Source: Bacteroidota bacterium
GTDB lineage: Bacteria > Bacteroidota > Bacteroidia > 2-12-FULL-35-15
Assembly (NCBI GenBank): GCA_025963775.1
Contig: JAOQAD010000012.1
Location: 124,001 to 188,000, forward strand
Reading direction: 5' to 3'
Length of the DNA stretch: 64,000 nt
Shown here: in pieces, positions 34,422-43,541 of the stretch
How positions within the stretch are numbered: the first letter of the stretch is position 1
Layout: every line of letters begins with the position of its first letter
The notes under the pieces: generated by a model
Told to the model about the DNA's origin: nothing
Seen by the model: only the letters and a program-made list of their open reading frames with translations
The model's database searches: none
Made by a program: the position numbers and the translations under genes

Positions 34422-35276
34422 ATGAAATTACACGTAATCAACACAGGAAATTTTAAGCTCGACGGAGGCGCTATGTTTGGCGTTGTCCCGAAATCGTTAT
34501 GGAGCCGCACCAACCCGGCAGATGAAAACAACTTATGCACATGGAGTATGCGCTGCCTGCTCATCGAGGATGGCAACAGGCTGATCCTTGTCGATAATGG
34601 CATCGGCGATAAGCAGGATGCAAAATTCTTTGCGCATTATTACCTCAGCGGAAGTGATACGCTTGAATCGTCCCTGAAAAAGGCAGGCTTCAGCACCGGT
34701 GATGTTACCGATATGTTCCTTACACACCTTCACTTCGATCATTGCGGGGGAAGCATCAAATACAATGATAACAGGAACGGCTACGATACGGTTTTTAAAA
34801 ACGCGATCTACTGGAGCAATGCAGAGCACTGGGAATGGGCCACCAAGCCAAACAACCGTGAAAAGGCAAGCTTCCTGAAAGAGAACATCCTTCCAATCCA
34901 TGAAAGCGGGCAGCTGAAATTCATTGATGGCGAAGAATCAAAGCAGCTGGGTGAGAACATTTCACTTTCCTACATGCGCGGACATACTGATGCGATGATG
35001 ATCCCGCAAATAAAATACAAAGGCAAAACTGTGGCTTTCATGGCCGACCTTCTGCCTTCCACAGGCCATATTCCATTGCCTTACGTGATGGGTTACGATA
35101 CGCGCCCGCTGCTCACACTGTCTGAAAAAGAAAAATTCCTGAAGCGTGCCGCTGATGAGGAATTTATTCTTTTCCTCGAGCATGATTCGGTGAACGAGTG
35201 CTGCACGTTGCAGAATACGGAAAAGGGAGTGCGGTTGAAGGATACGTTTACGCTGAAGGAGTGTTTTGGGAAATAA
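34422..35276 (+). CDS. metallo-beta-lactamase-fold hydrolase
   Basis: A 284-residue cytoplasmic protein of the MBL superfamily. The zinc motif HLHFDH (His102, His104, Asp106, His107) is preceded by LILVDNGIGDK, with later histidines in EHWEW and MRGHTDAMM, and a final EHDS. This arrangement (GxGDK, THLHxDH, GHT) matches AHL-lactonase/quorum-quenching-like and other small-molecule hydrolases, but the substrate is not predictable. Confidence 0.9.
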   Translation: MKLHVINTGNFKLDGGAMFGVVPKSLWSRTNPADENNLCTWSMRCLLIEDGNRLILVDNGIGDKQDAKFFAHYYLSGSDTLESSLKKAGFSTGDVTDMFLTHLHFDHCGGSIKYNDNRNGYDTVFKNAIYWSNAEHWEWATKPNNREKASFLKENILPIHESGQLKFIDGEESKQLGENISLSYMRGHTDAMMIPQIKYKGKTVAFMADLLPSTGHIPLPYVMGYDTRPLLTLSEKEKFLKRAADEEFILFLEHDSVNECCTLQNTEKGVRLKDTFTLKECFGK

Positions 35277-35278
35277 CG

Positions 35279-36862
35279 TTAATACCAGGTTGGATCCGGA
35301 GCTTTTATTCTTATTACAGAAGGATCATTGAGAATATAATCAGGAAGCTTGCCATTGTCGATCACTGCAAGCTTTATATTTTCCTTTTTGAACTTTAGAT
35401 AGTCATTGTATCCCAGAGGCTTGTCATACGCTATAAAATCCGTGTAGAACATGATCCCAATATTTTTTTCTGCTTTACAGTTAAAAATAATATAATCTGA
35501 AGAAGGTAGAATATTTTTCAATGATTTAATAAAAACGGCGTCCCGTATTTTATCAGCTCTTTTATCATTATCGTTTGGCTTAACTTCAAGCGTATGTTTG
35601 TATGTGATCTTATACATGTTCATATTTCCCCAGCAGATCAGTGCCAGGATTATTACCATAAAGCTTTTTTGAAAGGCTGTACGCTTAAACAGTTTTTCTT
35701 TAAGCCAACTAAGAACATCTTTAATAAGTGCAGCAAGTGAAAGGAATACAAACGGGCTGACAATAAAACAAAACCCAATCATTTTTGTGGCTGCAAAGGA
35801 AAAAAAAAGGTACACAATGATAATGTATGAGAAAAAGGCAATTTTGAATTTATTGTCAGAAAGCTGTCTGTATAAGAATACAAATGAGATCAGGATAATA
35901 AATGGAACCAATTGCCCATCCCCATATATCTTACGTAAATTATCAAAGTAATAAAAGGCATCGCCTCCATGCCCTTCCACAACTTCAAAAAAATGCCTGG
36001 TATTAAGCGAATATTCAATGCTGCTTTCCTTTGGGAACGCTTTTGATATATACAACTGCCACGGCAGAAAAATAACGATACAGGTAAATAAGCTGACTCC
36101 GATGCCAGCATAAGATCGCAAAGCGATTCTTTTCTGTTTGTCGCATAGTATGGAAATTCCCCAGCCGGAAAAAACAAGAAGCCCTGTGAGCCACTTAACA
36201 AGCACGGCAAAACCACTGAATAGCCCGATTAAGATAAGCCAGTGCTTCTTCCCGGAAGTCTCATACTCCACCCATGCCCAAATGCTTGCGGTAATATAAA
36301 ACAGGAAGGCAACATCGTTATGATCGCTTGGCGGAAAGCCTGTACACAATTCATGAACAAAAAAAGCAGAAGCAAAAAGCAGAGCGCCATAATATGCAGT
36401 ACGTTCATTTAAAGAAGCCTTGCCTATGCGATAAATCATCAGTGGAATGATGCTCATCATTAACATGGAAGGCAACCTTACCGCAAACTCATTTAAGCCG
36501 AACAGCTTTAAGCTCAAAGCGATCTGCCATAAGAACAGCGGCTGCTTATGCAGCCAGACGTGATTTGAGATCCAGTTCGCCGGATCGTAAGACAGGACTG
36601 GATGATCGTATAAGGTAGGGATCAAGGGATGGTTTAAAAAATTCTTTGCAACGAGGGCATGAAACTGTTCATCCCAATTGTTCAGAAACGGGTCTAACAA
36701 AGCCATAAATGAGCAAAGAAAAATACCAGAACCCAAAAGAAATAGTAGACTCAGCCAATTTTTATGAACTATTTCAAAAAAGAATATACTAATTAGCAAG
36801 CAAGAAAAACCAGCAATAAGCAGATAAAACAAATCCGAGTCTAAGTAAAAAATCGTATTCAT
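35279..36862 (-). CDS. glycosyltransferase family 39-like membrane protein
   Basis: A 527-residue protein with about 12 membrane helices. The first periplasmic loop holds NWDEQFHALVAKNFL, the acidic D/E motif of GT-C (ArnT/PMT) enzymes, followed by VWLHKQPLFLWQIAL and FAVRLPSMLM. It should transfer a sugar from a polyprenyl-phosphate donor to an acceptor at the periplasmic face. It begins the AT-richer block that runs to about 40.9 kb. Confidence 0.85.
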   Translation of the reverse strand: MNTIFYLDSDLFYLLIAGFSCLLISIFFFEIVHKNWLSLLFLLGSGIFLCSFMALLDPFLNNWDEQFHALVAKNFLNHPLIPTLYDHPVLSYDPANWISNHVWLHKQPLFLWQIALSLKLFGLNEFAVRLPSMLMMSIIPLMIYRIGKASLNERTAYYGALLFASAFFVHELCTGFPPSDHNDVAFLFYITASIWAWVEYETSGKKHWLILIGLFSGFAVLVKWLTGLLVFSGWGISILCDKQKRIALRSYAGIGVSLFTCIVIFLPWQLYISKAFPKESSIEYSLNTRHFFEVVEGHGGDAFYYFDNLRKIYGDGQLVPFIILISFVFLYRQLSDNKFKIAFFSYIIIVYLFFSFAATKMIGFCFIVSPFVFLSLAALIKDVLSWLKEKLFKRTAFQKSFMVIILALICWGNMNMYKITYKHTLEVKPNDNDKRADKIRDAVFIKSLKNILPSSDYIIFNCKAEKNIGIMFYTDFIAYDKPLGYNDYLKFKKENIKLAVIDNGKLPDYILNDPSVIRIKAPDPTWY

Positions 36863-36929
36863 AATATCAATTCATGCTGTGATAAAACCCTAATTATTAT
36901 TGCCCCCAAATGTATACACAAAATTGATA

Positions 36930-37757
36930 TTAGTTAATTAAAATCATTCTTTTACTATCAACCTCCTGATGATCAATAATCAAAGTATAAATATACATTC
37001 CTTGAGTAAGCTCCCCTGCCAGTATTATTATACTACCACTTTTATTTAAGTCAAGAGGATAAGACTTTTTAAAGTTTCCCTGTAAATCAAAAATAGCAAT
37101 AGATGCAGATTTACTTGTGTTACTTAATTCATATTCTATCTTCGTTTCACCATTAAAAGGGTTGGGAGTATTTTGATACAGCTTTCCTTTCGACGAAGTA
37201 TGTTCTATATTCGGATTTCCTATAGAGTTGTTATTGTTCGATGATTGTTGATTGGACTGTTCCTCCTCCTTCTTAGCACAACAACTACTAACAATAACAC
37301 TTAACGAATCAATTTTTCTATTACTTTCCTCTATCAGTTTTTGCTGTTCTTTCAAAGATTCTATAAGTACCGGAATCAGACCAATATAGTTTACAGCCTT
37401 AGGTGTTGTTTTAGATACAAGATCCGGCATAACTCGCTCTAATTCCTGGGCTAATAGTCCATAATTATAATTATCTATATTAGAACCATTTTGAACATTA
37501 GTAAATTGATATTTGTAGCAATTTAACTGTTTTATAATAGCAGAACAATTCCTCAGAGGAGTAATATTTTTTTTATATGTGGAATCAGATAAATTAAAAT
37601 AGTTAACAGCCATAACATCCCCCTGTACGTGAAGTTTTACAAATGGCACATCTGTTCCTATCCCCACTGAGCCTGTATTAACTATTTTCAACTGGCCAAA
37701 TGAATTTATTGATAATGAAATCAAACAAAACATTAATATTTTAAATTCCGCTTTCAT
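36930..37757 (-). CDS. S74 tail-fibre chaperone-like secreted protein with T9SS tail
   Basis: A 275-residue protein: signal peptide (about 1-21, SFGQ end), a tail-fibre-like VGIGTDVPFVKLHVQGDV repeat, then a peptidase S74/endosialidase chaperone domain (about 60-155) with DSTYKKNITPLRNC, NYGLLAQELERVMPDL and IPVLIESLKEQQKLI. A Ser/Asn-rich linker with a CC pair (CCAKKEEEQSNQQSSNN) leads to a T9SS type A tail (NTPNPFNGETKIEYEL... MILIN). The S74 domain normally trimerises and self-cleaves phage tail fibres. In Bacteroidota such proteins are exported surface proteins. Confidence 0.85.
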   Translation of the reverse strand: MKAEFKILMFCLISLSINSFGQLKIVNTGSVGIGTDVPFVKLHVQGDVMAVNYFNLSDSTYKKNITPLRNCSAIIKQLNCYKYQFTNVQNGSNIDNYNYGLLAQELERVMPDLVSKTTPKAVNYIGLIPVLIESLKEQQKLIEESNRKIDSLSVIVSSCCAKKEEEQSNQQSSNNNNSIGNPNIEHTSSKGKLYQNTPNPFNGETKIEYELSNTSKSASIAIFDLQGNFKKSYPLDLNKSGSIIILAGELTQGMYIYTLIIDHQEVDSKRMILIN

Positions 37758-37795
37758 GATATTTTAAGATTAATTTTTAAAATTTGCCTATATTT

Positions 37796-39181
37796 TTATT
37801 GACAAATAACAATTTTCATTTCTACATTTGAACCAACATTAGCTGAAAAACCTGGCTTTAAAGTAATTTCATCGGTAGCTTTTAAAGATACTGTACTACC
37901 ACTTGAAACCGTTGCAGTACAACCGGTTACCTGCCCTAAAGTAATTTCCTTCTTTATTCCATTATCGTATCCCACAAAATTATAATTACATGGATTAAAG
38001 GAAAAACCACAACTATTTTCAGGTAAAGTATTCAAGCATTGACCATTAGCGTCGGCTAAAAAGGTGGCGCCAATGGGAATAGTAAAATCGCCAGCTAATT
38101 CAATTGAATTTGCAGCATGAAGATAGGTATTTGTACCTACAGCAACTGAATTTTCACATCCGCCACTTCCAATAACTATTTTATTTTTTATTTTATTATC
38201 ATGCGATGGAAAGTCATAAACGCAAGTATTAATTATTGAATTACAATCTGTCTTTAATTTATATACTCTGACATAATCTATTTTCATTTGGGCAGGAAAC
38301 TCGGCGGAACCATCCAATAAAGTTTGGCTAAGTGCAAAATTGAAAATGATTTTAACAGGATCGTTGATCTCAGGATTTGTTATAATTCTAACAGGTCGAT
38401 TATCAAAATACCAAACAATTCTGGTTGGTGACCATTCAATTGCATATGTATGATAATCGAGCGTATAATCAAGCCCGACATCTATATCAGCTCCCTGACA
38501 ACCTTCTAAAGTGCAATAAAAGTCCGCAGGATTAGTGGGACAAGTATATGTGGGCAATCCGTCACATAATCCTTTATGAATATTGGTTCCCATTTTATTT
38601 TTATTACCCACAGGAGCACCTTCTTCATCAACTCCTACAATTTTGCCCACATTTTCTACAATGTCAATTTCAGAATTATTTATGTGCGATGGTAAACCGT
38701 CCCTTAGGAATACCCAGAAAGCAGGCCAAAAGCCAACTCCCCAAGGCAGCCTAATCCTTGCTTCATAATAGCCATACTGAAAATTAGTTAAACTATTAAC
38801 ATTAGCTTGTGTTTCAATGCACCCCGAAGTAAAGTGATAACCCTCAAAATCTGAAGTACCGTGACTAATATTGAGTTGATGTAAAATGTTTTGCCTTGCA
38901 CATTCCTCAGTGTTCACATAAATTGGATCACAAATGTAAGGCTCGTTACGAGCTTGCAAAACCAAGCTACCGTTATCTATGAATACATTATTAGGACTAT
39001 TCGTATATACCTGGGGTTCTCCTCCATAGTGATCGAAGTTATTTAGCACCTTCCATACAGCAGGGTCTAAAGTATTAAAATCATCATTAAAAACAAGTTC
39101 CCAGTTAGGGTCATTAACCGGCAACTGCCCGAAAGAGGAAACAGCGCTAATTATAAAAAAAAACAATATGGCTTTCTTCAT
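37796..39181 (-). CDS. secreted glycoside hydrolase family 16 (laminarinase-like) with 3-coathanger repeats
   Basis: A 461-residue protein with a signal peptide (MKKAILFFFIISAVSSFGQ). The GH16 domain (about 25-335) has ARIRLPWGVGFWPAFWVFLRD and the catalytic EIDIVE motif with nucleophile Glu171 and acid/base Glu176. C-terminal 3-coathanger-stack units (about 340-461; NSIELAGDFTIPIGATFLAD and DEITLKPGFSANVGSN) are typical of T9SS-associated Bacteroidota proteins, but no YPNP sorting tail is seen. GH16 enzymes cut beta-1,3- or mixed glucans, agar or carrageenan; the substrate is not resolved. The start at 39181 is preferred to an upstream extension. Confidence 0.92.
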   Translation of the reverse strand: MKKAILFFFIISAVSSFGQLPVNDPNWELVFNDDFNTLDPAVWKVLNNFDHYGGEPQVYTNSPNNVFIDNGSLVLQARNEPYICDPIYVNTEECARQNILHQLNISHGTSDFEGYHFTSGCIETQANVNSLTNFQYGYYEARIRLPWGVGFWPAFWVFLRDGLPSHINNSEIDIVENVGKIVGVDEEGAPVGNKNKMGTNIHKGLCDGLPTYTCPTNPADFYCTLEGCQGADIDVGLDYTLDYHTYAIEWSPTRIVWYFDNRPVRIITNPEINDPVKIIFNFALSQTLLDGSAEFPAQMKIDYVRVYKLKTDCNSIINTCVYDFPSHDNKIKNKIVIGSGGCENSVAVGTNTYLHAANSIELAGDFTIPIGATFLADANGQCLNTLPENSCGFSFNPCNYNFVGYDNGIKKEITLGQVTGCTATVSSGSTVSLKATDEITLKPGFSANVGSNVEMKIVICQ

Positions 39182-39191
39182 AATATTAATT

Positions 39192-40829
39192 TTATTTATT
39201 TTCCAAGGCTTCGATTCGCTTATTTTGTTCAATGATATATAAAGTAAGCTCCTCCACCTTTTGCAATAACTTAGTTTGAAAATCACCTATTAAAACCCCA
39301 CCAGCGTCACTTACATCCTCAGAAGAAGGAATTCCAGGTAAGTGCTTGTTAATTTGAAGGTATTTTTCTAACTCAGTTATTTTTGTTAATTTATATTCCT
39401 TTTCAAAAACGTAATCAGGCCAAGGCGTCGTGCTTATCTCAACTTTCATTTCTTTTGCTCCAATAGTGCCATTTACAGCTAACTTGTATCCATTAGGATT
39501 ATTGCCATTTAAGTCAATGCCAATACCTACATCTCCATTAGCAAGCCAACTTAATGCAATATTCTTTGTTCCACTTTGATTAGTACCCAAAGCTCCACCA
39601 GTATATCCATAAAGTACGGGACCATCTATTGACTTATTTGCATATTTGCCTGTGGTTGTATAAATATCAAAATATCCAATACCGTGATTTTGATCCTTAA
39701 AGTAGATTTGATATCCATTTACTTTTATATTTCCTAAAACGTCCAGCTTTTCAGTAGGACTCGAACTTCCGATTCCCACTTTCCCTAACGTTGCTGAACA
39801 AATTTGCACATCGCCACCATTAGTGCCAGTGTTAATATAAGTATTATTACCACAAAAATAATTTAACAATAAGCTTCCCGGACCTGTATTACCTTCAATA
39901 CTGGCATCAATAGAACTTCCTCCTGTCCAGGCCTGCAAATTTAAAAGACCACTGCCCGGAGTTATCCCTCCTGTAGCATCAGCATCATAAATCTGCAATA
40001 TACCCCCAAAAATATTTGCGGTCGACGACGCTTGTGCAGCACACGCAGGAGTTCTATATGTCAATCCTGTTCGGCCATAACTAAATGTTCTTACACCGCT
40101 AATATTGCTGTATGAAATACCATTTAAATTGTCAAACTTCACTCCTTGTCGAGCTATAAGAGCACCTAAAAAATCAGCATCGCCATTTACACTCAGCTTA
40201 CTTTGAAGCTTAACGGGATCAGTAAATTTTGAAACACCATAAAAAGCCTTAGTACTATCCATAATAATAGAATCCGTAACAATAGATGCGGCCTTCATTT
40301 GCTTGGGCGTTGTAATTTTCTCATTGATGACCAATGCTCCCTGTAAATAAAGGTTCTGAGTAATCCGCACATCTCCATCAACATCCAGCTTATAATTAGG
40401 CGTTGAAGTTCCTATACCAACCTTACCTCCGTTATAATATATTTTTGTTCCGTTATTCTCCCACTGTGAGCCAAGAGGCAAAACACCCCAAGACCCGTCC
40501 GCTAATAATACTCTGGTTGCATCCCCAGTATAATTAAGCATTCCAAGTTTTCCATTATTATCGAATGTAACTAAGCCTGTTCCGGAAGATTCCAATGATT
40601 TTAAAATAAAATTACCATTGGCTTTTATTTTAACAGCAACATTGTTATTCGCTTTAATAATAAAATCCTCATTATTATTTGTTCCAATGTACTCGCCACT
40701 TGCTATCGTATTTCCATTAATATTCCATTTTGAGGGAGTTTGCGAATACAAATTTGCAGCGAATAAAACTAACAAAGTAAGAGTAAATAGTAAGTTGCCA
40801 TAGCAACTTAATGTCCGGTTGTGTTTCAT
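39192..40829 (-). CDS. tail-fibre-like repeat surface protein
   Basis: A 545-residue protein with an N-terminal membrane or signal segment (about 12-29, GNLLFTLTLLVLFAANLYSQ). The middle holds repeated GKVGIGTSTPNYKLDVDGDV-type units (three clear copies), as in phage tail fibres and Bacteroidota surface proteins. The C terminus WPDYVFEKEYKLTKITELEKYL...KHLPGIPS ends in a coiled coil (KLLQKVEELTLYIIEQNKRIEALE) that probably trimerises. It lies 10 bases upstream of the GH16 gene on the same strand and is likely co-transcribed with it. Function unknown. Confidence 0.85.
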   Translation of the reverse strand: MKHNRTLSCYGNLLFTLTLLVLFAANLYSQTPSKWNINGNTIASGEYIGTNNNEDFIIKANNNVAVKIKANGNFILKSLESSGTGLVTFDNNGKLGMLNYTGDATRVLLADGSWGVLPLGSQWENNGTKIYYNGGKVGIGTSTPNYKLDVDGDVRITQNLYLQGALVINEKITTPKQMKAASIVTDSIIMDSTKAFYGVSKFTDPVKLQSKLSVNGDADFLGALIARQGVKFDNLNGISYSNISGVRTFSYGRTGLTYRTPACAAQASSTANIFGGILQIYDADATGGITPGSGLLNLQAWTGGSSIDASIEGNTGPGSLLLNYFCGNNTYINTGTNGGDVQICSATLGKVGIGSSSPTEKLDVLGNIKVNGYQIYFKDQNHGIGYFDIYTTTGKYANKSIDGPVLYGYTGGALGTNQSGTKNIALSWLANGDVGIGIDLNGNNPNGYKLAVNGTIGAKEMKVEISTTPWPDYVFEKEYKLTKITELEKYLQINKHLPGIPSSEDVSDAGGVLIGDFQTKLLQKVEELTLYIIEQNKRIEALENK

Positions 40830-40911
40830 GTTTTGAGACTTAAAAAAAGATGCGTTTGGTAGAATAGTTATACTAATATAACACTTTTATTCAAAAAACA
40901 AACTCTCGTTT

Positions 40912-41763
40912 TTAGAACTCGATCTTCTCCTCTTTCACCACAGCCCCATCCGTTATCATTTTTGCGTAGTACGTCCCTGCCGGGAGATTTGCCGTATTGA
41001 ATGTATAGAACAATTTATAGTCGCCGCGTGAATGCGGCTGCCTTTCAAACAGCAGCTGTACCTGCTTTCCTTCACTGTTGAAGATCGCGATGGTTACTTT
41101 ATTGTCGATGTTCAGCGAATAGGCAAACACTCCTTCCACCTTTACTGCCCTGCCGATCACGCTGCTCTCATCCTGCTGCCTGTACACCACATCATAAGCA
41201 GGGATCGGCCTCCCGGTGACAAGTGAAACATACTTGCGGAGGTTCTGCACATCTTCTTTGTTTCCGTCTTCAATGCTTGCGATGGAATTATTGTCGGAAA
41301 TTACCCACACAGCCTGCTGTGCAGTGTAATTGCTGTAATATTTATTTTTATCAATGAATGCTGCCAGCTTCACAAGGTTGCTGTCGGCCATTTTACCCAC
41401 ATCGTATACAGAGTTGAGTGATGGAGCGCTGTTATGCGCCTGGCAGCACATCCCGAAAACATTATAGGAACGCTGCTGGTTGGCGGCAAGCACAAAGCTT
41501 TGCTGCTGCGTTACCAAAATATCCTGCTGCGAATCATCCTTTGAATCCAGCCTTCTTCCCGCTTCCACTTTAAGGCTTATAGGAGCATTCGTCACATTCC
41601 TGATCTTCATTTCGATCACATCACCCGTGTATCCGCCCTTTCCTTTGATCTCCAGCTTCACAAGGCCTTTCTTGGCCGCTTCTTCAACGGTCCATACATT
41701 GCCTGCAACCAGGGCATCCGCACTTATTGCCGATGCCAGTACCATAAGATTGATGATCTTCAT
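40912..41763 (-). CDS. secreted protein with T9SS-like C terminus
   Basis: A 283-residue protein with a weak signal region (MKIINLMVLASAISADALVAG). The middle has VEEAAKKGLVKLEIKGKGGYTGDVIEMKIRN-like strands and a CC pair (GMCCQAHNS). The end (FNSEGKQVQLLF, LPAGTYYAKMITDG, VVKEEKIEF) has the shape of a T9SS type A sorting domain without a YPNP motif. No family is recognised. A long AT-rich gap (40830-40911) separates it from the AT-rich island. Confidence 0.7.
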   Translation of the reverse strand: MKIINLMVLASAISADALVAGNVWTVEEAAKKGLVKLEIKGKGGYTGDVIEMKIRNVTNAPISLKVEAGRRLDSKDDSQQDILVTQQQSFVLAANQQRSYNVFGMCCQAHNSAPSLNSVYDVGKMADSNLVKLAAFIDKNKYYSNYTAQQAVWVISDNNSIASIEDGNKEDVQNLRKYVSLVTGRPIPAYDVVYRQQDESSVIGRAVKVEGVFAYSLNIDNKVTIAIFNSEGKQVQLLFERQPHSRGDYKLFYTFNTANLPAGTYYAKMITDGAVVKEEKIEF

Positions 41764-41912
41764 TTGCGCCTCCTTTTAAGAATGTATCGGGGAAAGAAAT
41801 TTTATCTTATAACGCAGGAAAAATGAAATGTTACACGCAACATGAAAGATTCTTTTTTTTATTCAGTAATTGTTATAAATTAGCTAAGATCAATCAATTT
41901 ACACATTCACAA

Positions 41913-42098
41913 ATGGCAACTCCTGCAAAATCACTTTATGGAGAATTCACGAATGGGGGCTTCATGAAGATCAGGAGGCTTGACCAGGGTGAAACTTTTT
42001 CGGAAGGTTTTGTTCCGGAAACGGAAAATGGGAAATCTACAATTAATCAATCTTCTGCATTTCCGGATTGGCCAAAGCCCAAATCAACAACAAAATAA
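41913..42098 (+). CDS. small hypothetical protein
   Basis: A 61-residue protein starting MATPAKSLYGEFTNGGFMKIRR, with a Pro/Lys C terminus. No motif is recognised. It precedes the next gene by 7 bases, suggesting a small operon. Confidence 0.45.
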   Translation: MATPAKSLYGEFTNGGFMKIRRLDQGETFSEGFVPETENGKSTINQSSAFPDWPKPKSTTK

Positions 42099-42105
42099 CT
42101 GCGGT

Positions 42106-42765
42106 ATGAAATTATTCTTCTGTTTCGCTGCGATCCTTTTCATCCCTGTTATTTCATTTGAAAAACGAAATGACGATGAAGCCTGTACCCGTACAAAAGA
42201 CAGCCTCGTCCAGGTGCTCGGCAATAAATCACTGGGGTTTATCCTCGGAGGTTCGGAAAATGACCGGGAAGTGCTCCGGATCTGGAAATTGCCGAAGGGG
42301 CAGTGTGCAACCATTAGTATCATTAAGGATAGATCCATTGATGAAGACATCCGTTTCTTCGCAGCTGAAGTCATGCTCGAAAATGCAGAAGAGATTCCCG
42401 CAGATATTGACAAAGCGGACCTGGGGAAGCTCTATGCACAGGCATTATCCAAAAAGAAAATGGACCTGAATTACCTCGGGATGAATTCTAAAGATGACTT
42501 ACGGTACACAGGCAGGCATTTGTTAAGAATAGGTAAGCCTGCAATTCCCGCCCTCGCCACACTGCTTGACAATGAAGAACAACTCTGGTACTGCTGCGGG
42601 AGTAAAGCGTCAGAAAAAGCTAACGCTCTATGGGAATACAGGATAAAAGATGTAGCAGCTTTTTTTATTTTAAAGATCCGGAACAAGCCTTTTACATGGA
42701 GCCATAATCCAAACAAGCGTGACAGGATGATCAAAAGATTAAAAAGAGGGCTCCACGGGAATTAA
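42106..42765 (+). CDS. secreted hypothetical protein
   Basis: A 219-residue protein with a signal peptide (MKLFFCFAAILFIPVISF). The body has paired Cys-containing helices and HEAT-like segments (GRHLLRIGKPAIPALATLLDN). I recognise no family. The ATG at 42106 is preferred to the in-frame upstream start because it gives a clean signal peptide. Confidence 0.6.
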   Translation: MKLFFCFAAILFIPVISFEKRNDDEACTRTKDSLVQVLGNKSLGFILGGSENDREVLRIWKLPKGQCATISIIKDRSIDEDIRFFAAEVMLENAEEIPADIDKADLGKLYAQALSKKKMDLNYLGMNSKDDLRYTGRHLLRIGKPAIPALATLLDNEEQLWYCCGSKASEKANALWEYRIKDVAAFFILKIRNKPFTWSHNPNKRDRMIKRLKRGLHGN

Positions 42766-42777
42766 ACCTTCAGAAAC

Positions 42778-43002
42778 ATGAGCAAGGAGCATTATACGGC
42801 CGTTGAAACCAATACTAAAACGTTAACCAGGGAGCTGGCCTGGTTCGATCAGCTTATATGCTTCCGCGCTTACCAATGGCGCAAATCGATTTTCCAAAAA
42901 TGGCCTTCAGGAAAATATACGGATCCGGATACCTTACCTGAATTCGAAGATGTTAAGCTAATGAATGAACAATCGTTCGAGCCTTCCTTACCGACGTTAT
43001 AA
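42778..43002 (+). CDS. small hypothetical protein
   Basis: A 74-residue protein. The start ETNTKTLTRELAWFDQLICFRA resembles the N terminus of a Bacteroidota AAA ATPase family, of which this could be a short remnant, but that is a weak resemblance. It follows the previous gene by 12 bases. Confidence 0.4.
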   Translation: MSKEHYTAVETNTKTLTRELAWFDQLICFRAYQWRKSIFQKWPSGKYTDPDTLPEFEDVKLMNEQSFEPSLPTL

Positions 43003-43012
43003 CCGGCAGGTT

Positions 43013-43375
43013 TCAGAACAGCTTCCACACAGTTTCCTTAAAGCCAATGAATACGCCATCTTCACGCACTTCAACAGGATACGTTTCCACCACATCGCCC
43101 AGGCCACTTTTGGCACGGCCGGTCTTCAGGTCAAAGTGATAACGGTGAAGGGGACAAACAACGCTTCCTTCGGCAGTGCAATAACCATTTCCCAATGAAG
43201 CACCATTGTGCGGGCATTTATCATTCACTGCAAAAAATCCTTCGGCAGTATGTGCCAGGCAGATCTTTTTCTTCCCGACATTCATCGTGGTAACGTGCCC
43301 TTCCTTCACCATCATGTTGGCGGCTTCGGAGGAATCGAAGAGTTTGTACCAATTGAGCTTTTTCTCGAATAGCAT
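43013..43375 (-). CDS. Rieske [2Fe-2S] ferredoxin-type protein
   Basis: A 120-residue protein consisting of one Rieske domain. The cluster ligands are Cys54 and His56 in KCPHNG and Cys74 and His77 in VVCPLHRYHFD. Such stand-alone Rieske ferredoxins pass electrons to oxygenases; no oxygenase lies nearby. It has its own -7 element (43380-43387). Confidence 0.93.
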   Translation of the reverse strand: MLFEKKLNWYKLFDSSEAANMMVKEGHVTTMNVGKKKICLAHTAEGFFAVNDKCPHNGASLGNGYCTAEGSVVCPLHRYHFDLKTGRAKSGLGDVVETYPVEVREDGVFIGFKETVWKLF

Positions 43376-43379
43376 GATT

Positions 43380-43387
43380 CAAACTTA
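43380..43387 (-). promoter_or_regulatory. -7 promoter element of the Rieske gene
   Basis: Reverse-strand TAAGTTTG, 5 bases before the start codon, implying a nearly leaderless message. Confidence 0.45.
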
Positions 43388-43403
43388 CGTAAATTTACTC
43401 AAT

Positions 43404-43507
43404 GTCATGCCGTGCTTCGACACGGCATCTCTCCGCAATGTTGAGGTTAGTTGAATTCTCTTCACCTCATGATAATAGTGAGATCCCGTGTCGGAGCACG
43501 GGATGAC
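43404..43507. repeat. ~105-bp double-hairpin palindromic element, copy 1
   Basis: Two hairpins with stems ATGCCGTG/CACGGCAT (at about 43408-43428) and ATCCCGTG/CACGGGAT (at about 43482-43505) separated by ~55 bases that include ctccgcaatg and cctcatgataatagtg. The same architecture recurs at 60391-60494, with the two stem sequences exchanged. Confidence 0.8.
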
Positions 43508-43541
43508 CAATCATAAGGAATGTATCATAAATAATCCGGAA

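Noticed and set aside
39192-40829. prophage tail-fibre gene
   Set aside because: Tail-fibre-like repeats occur in a signal-bearing surface protein with a Bacteroidota C terminus; no other phage genes are present.
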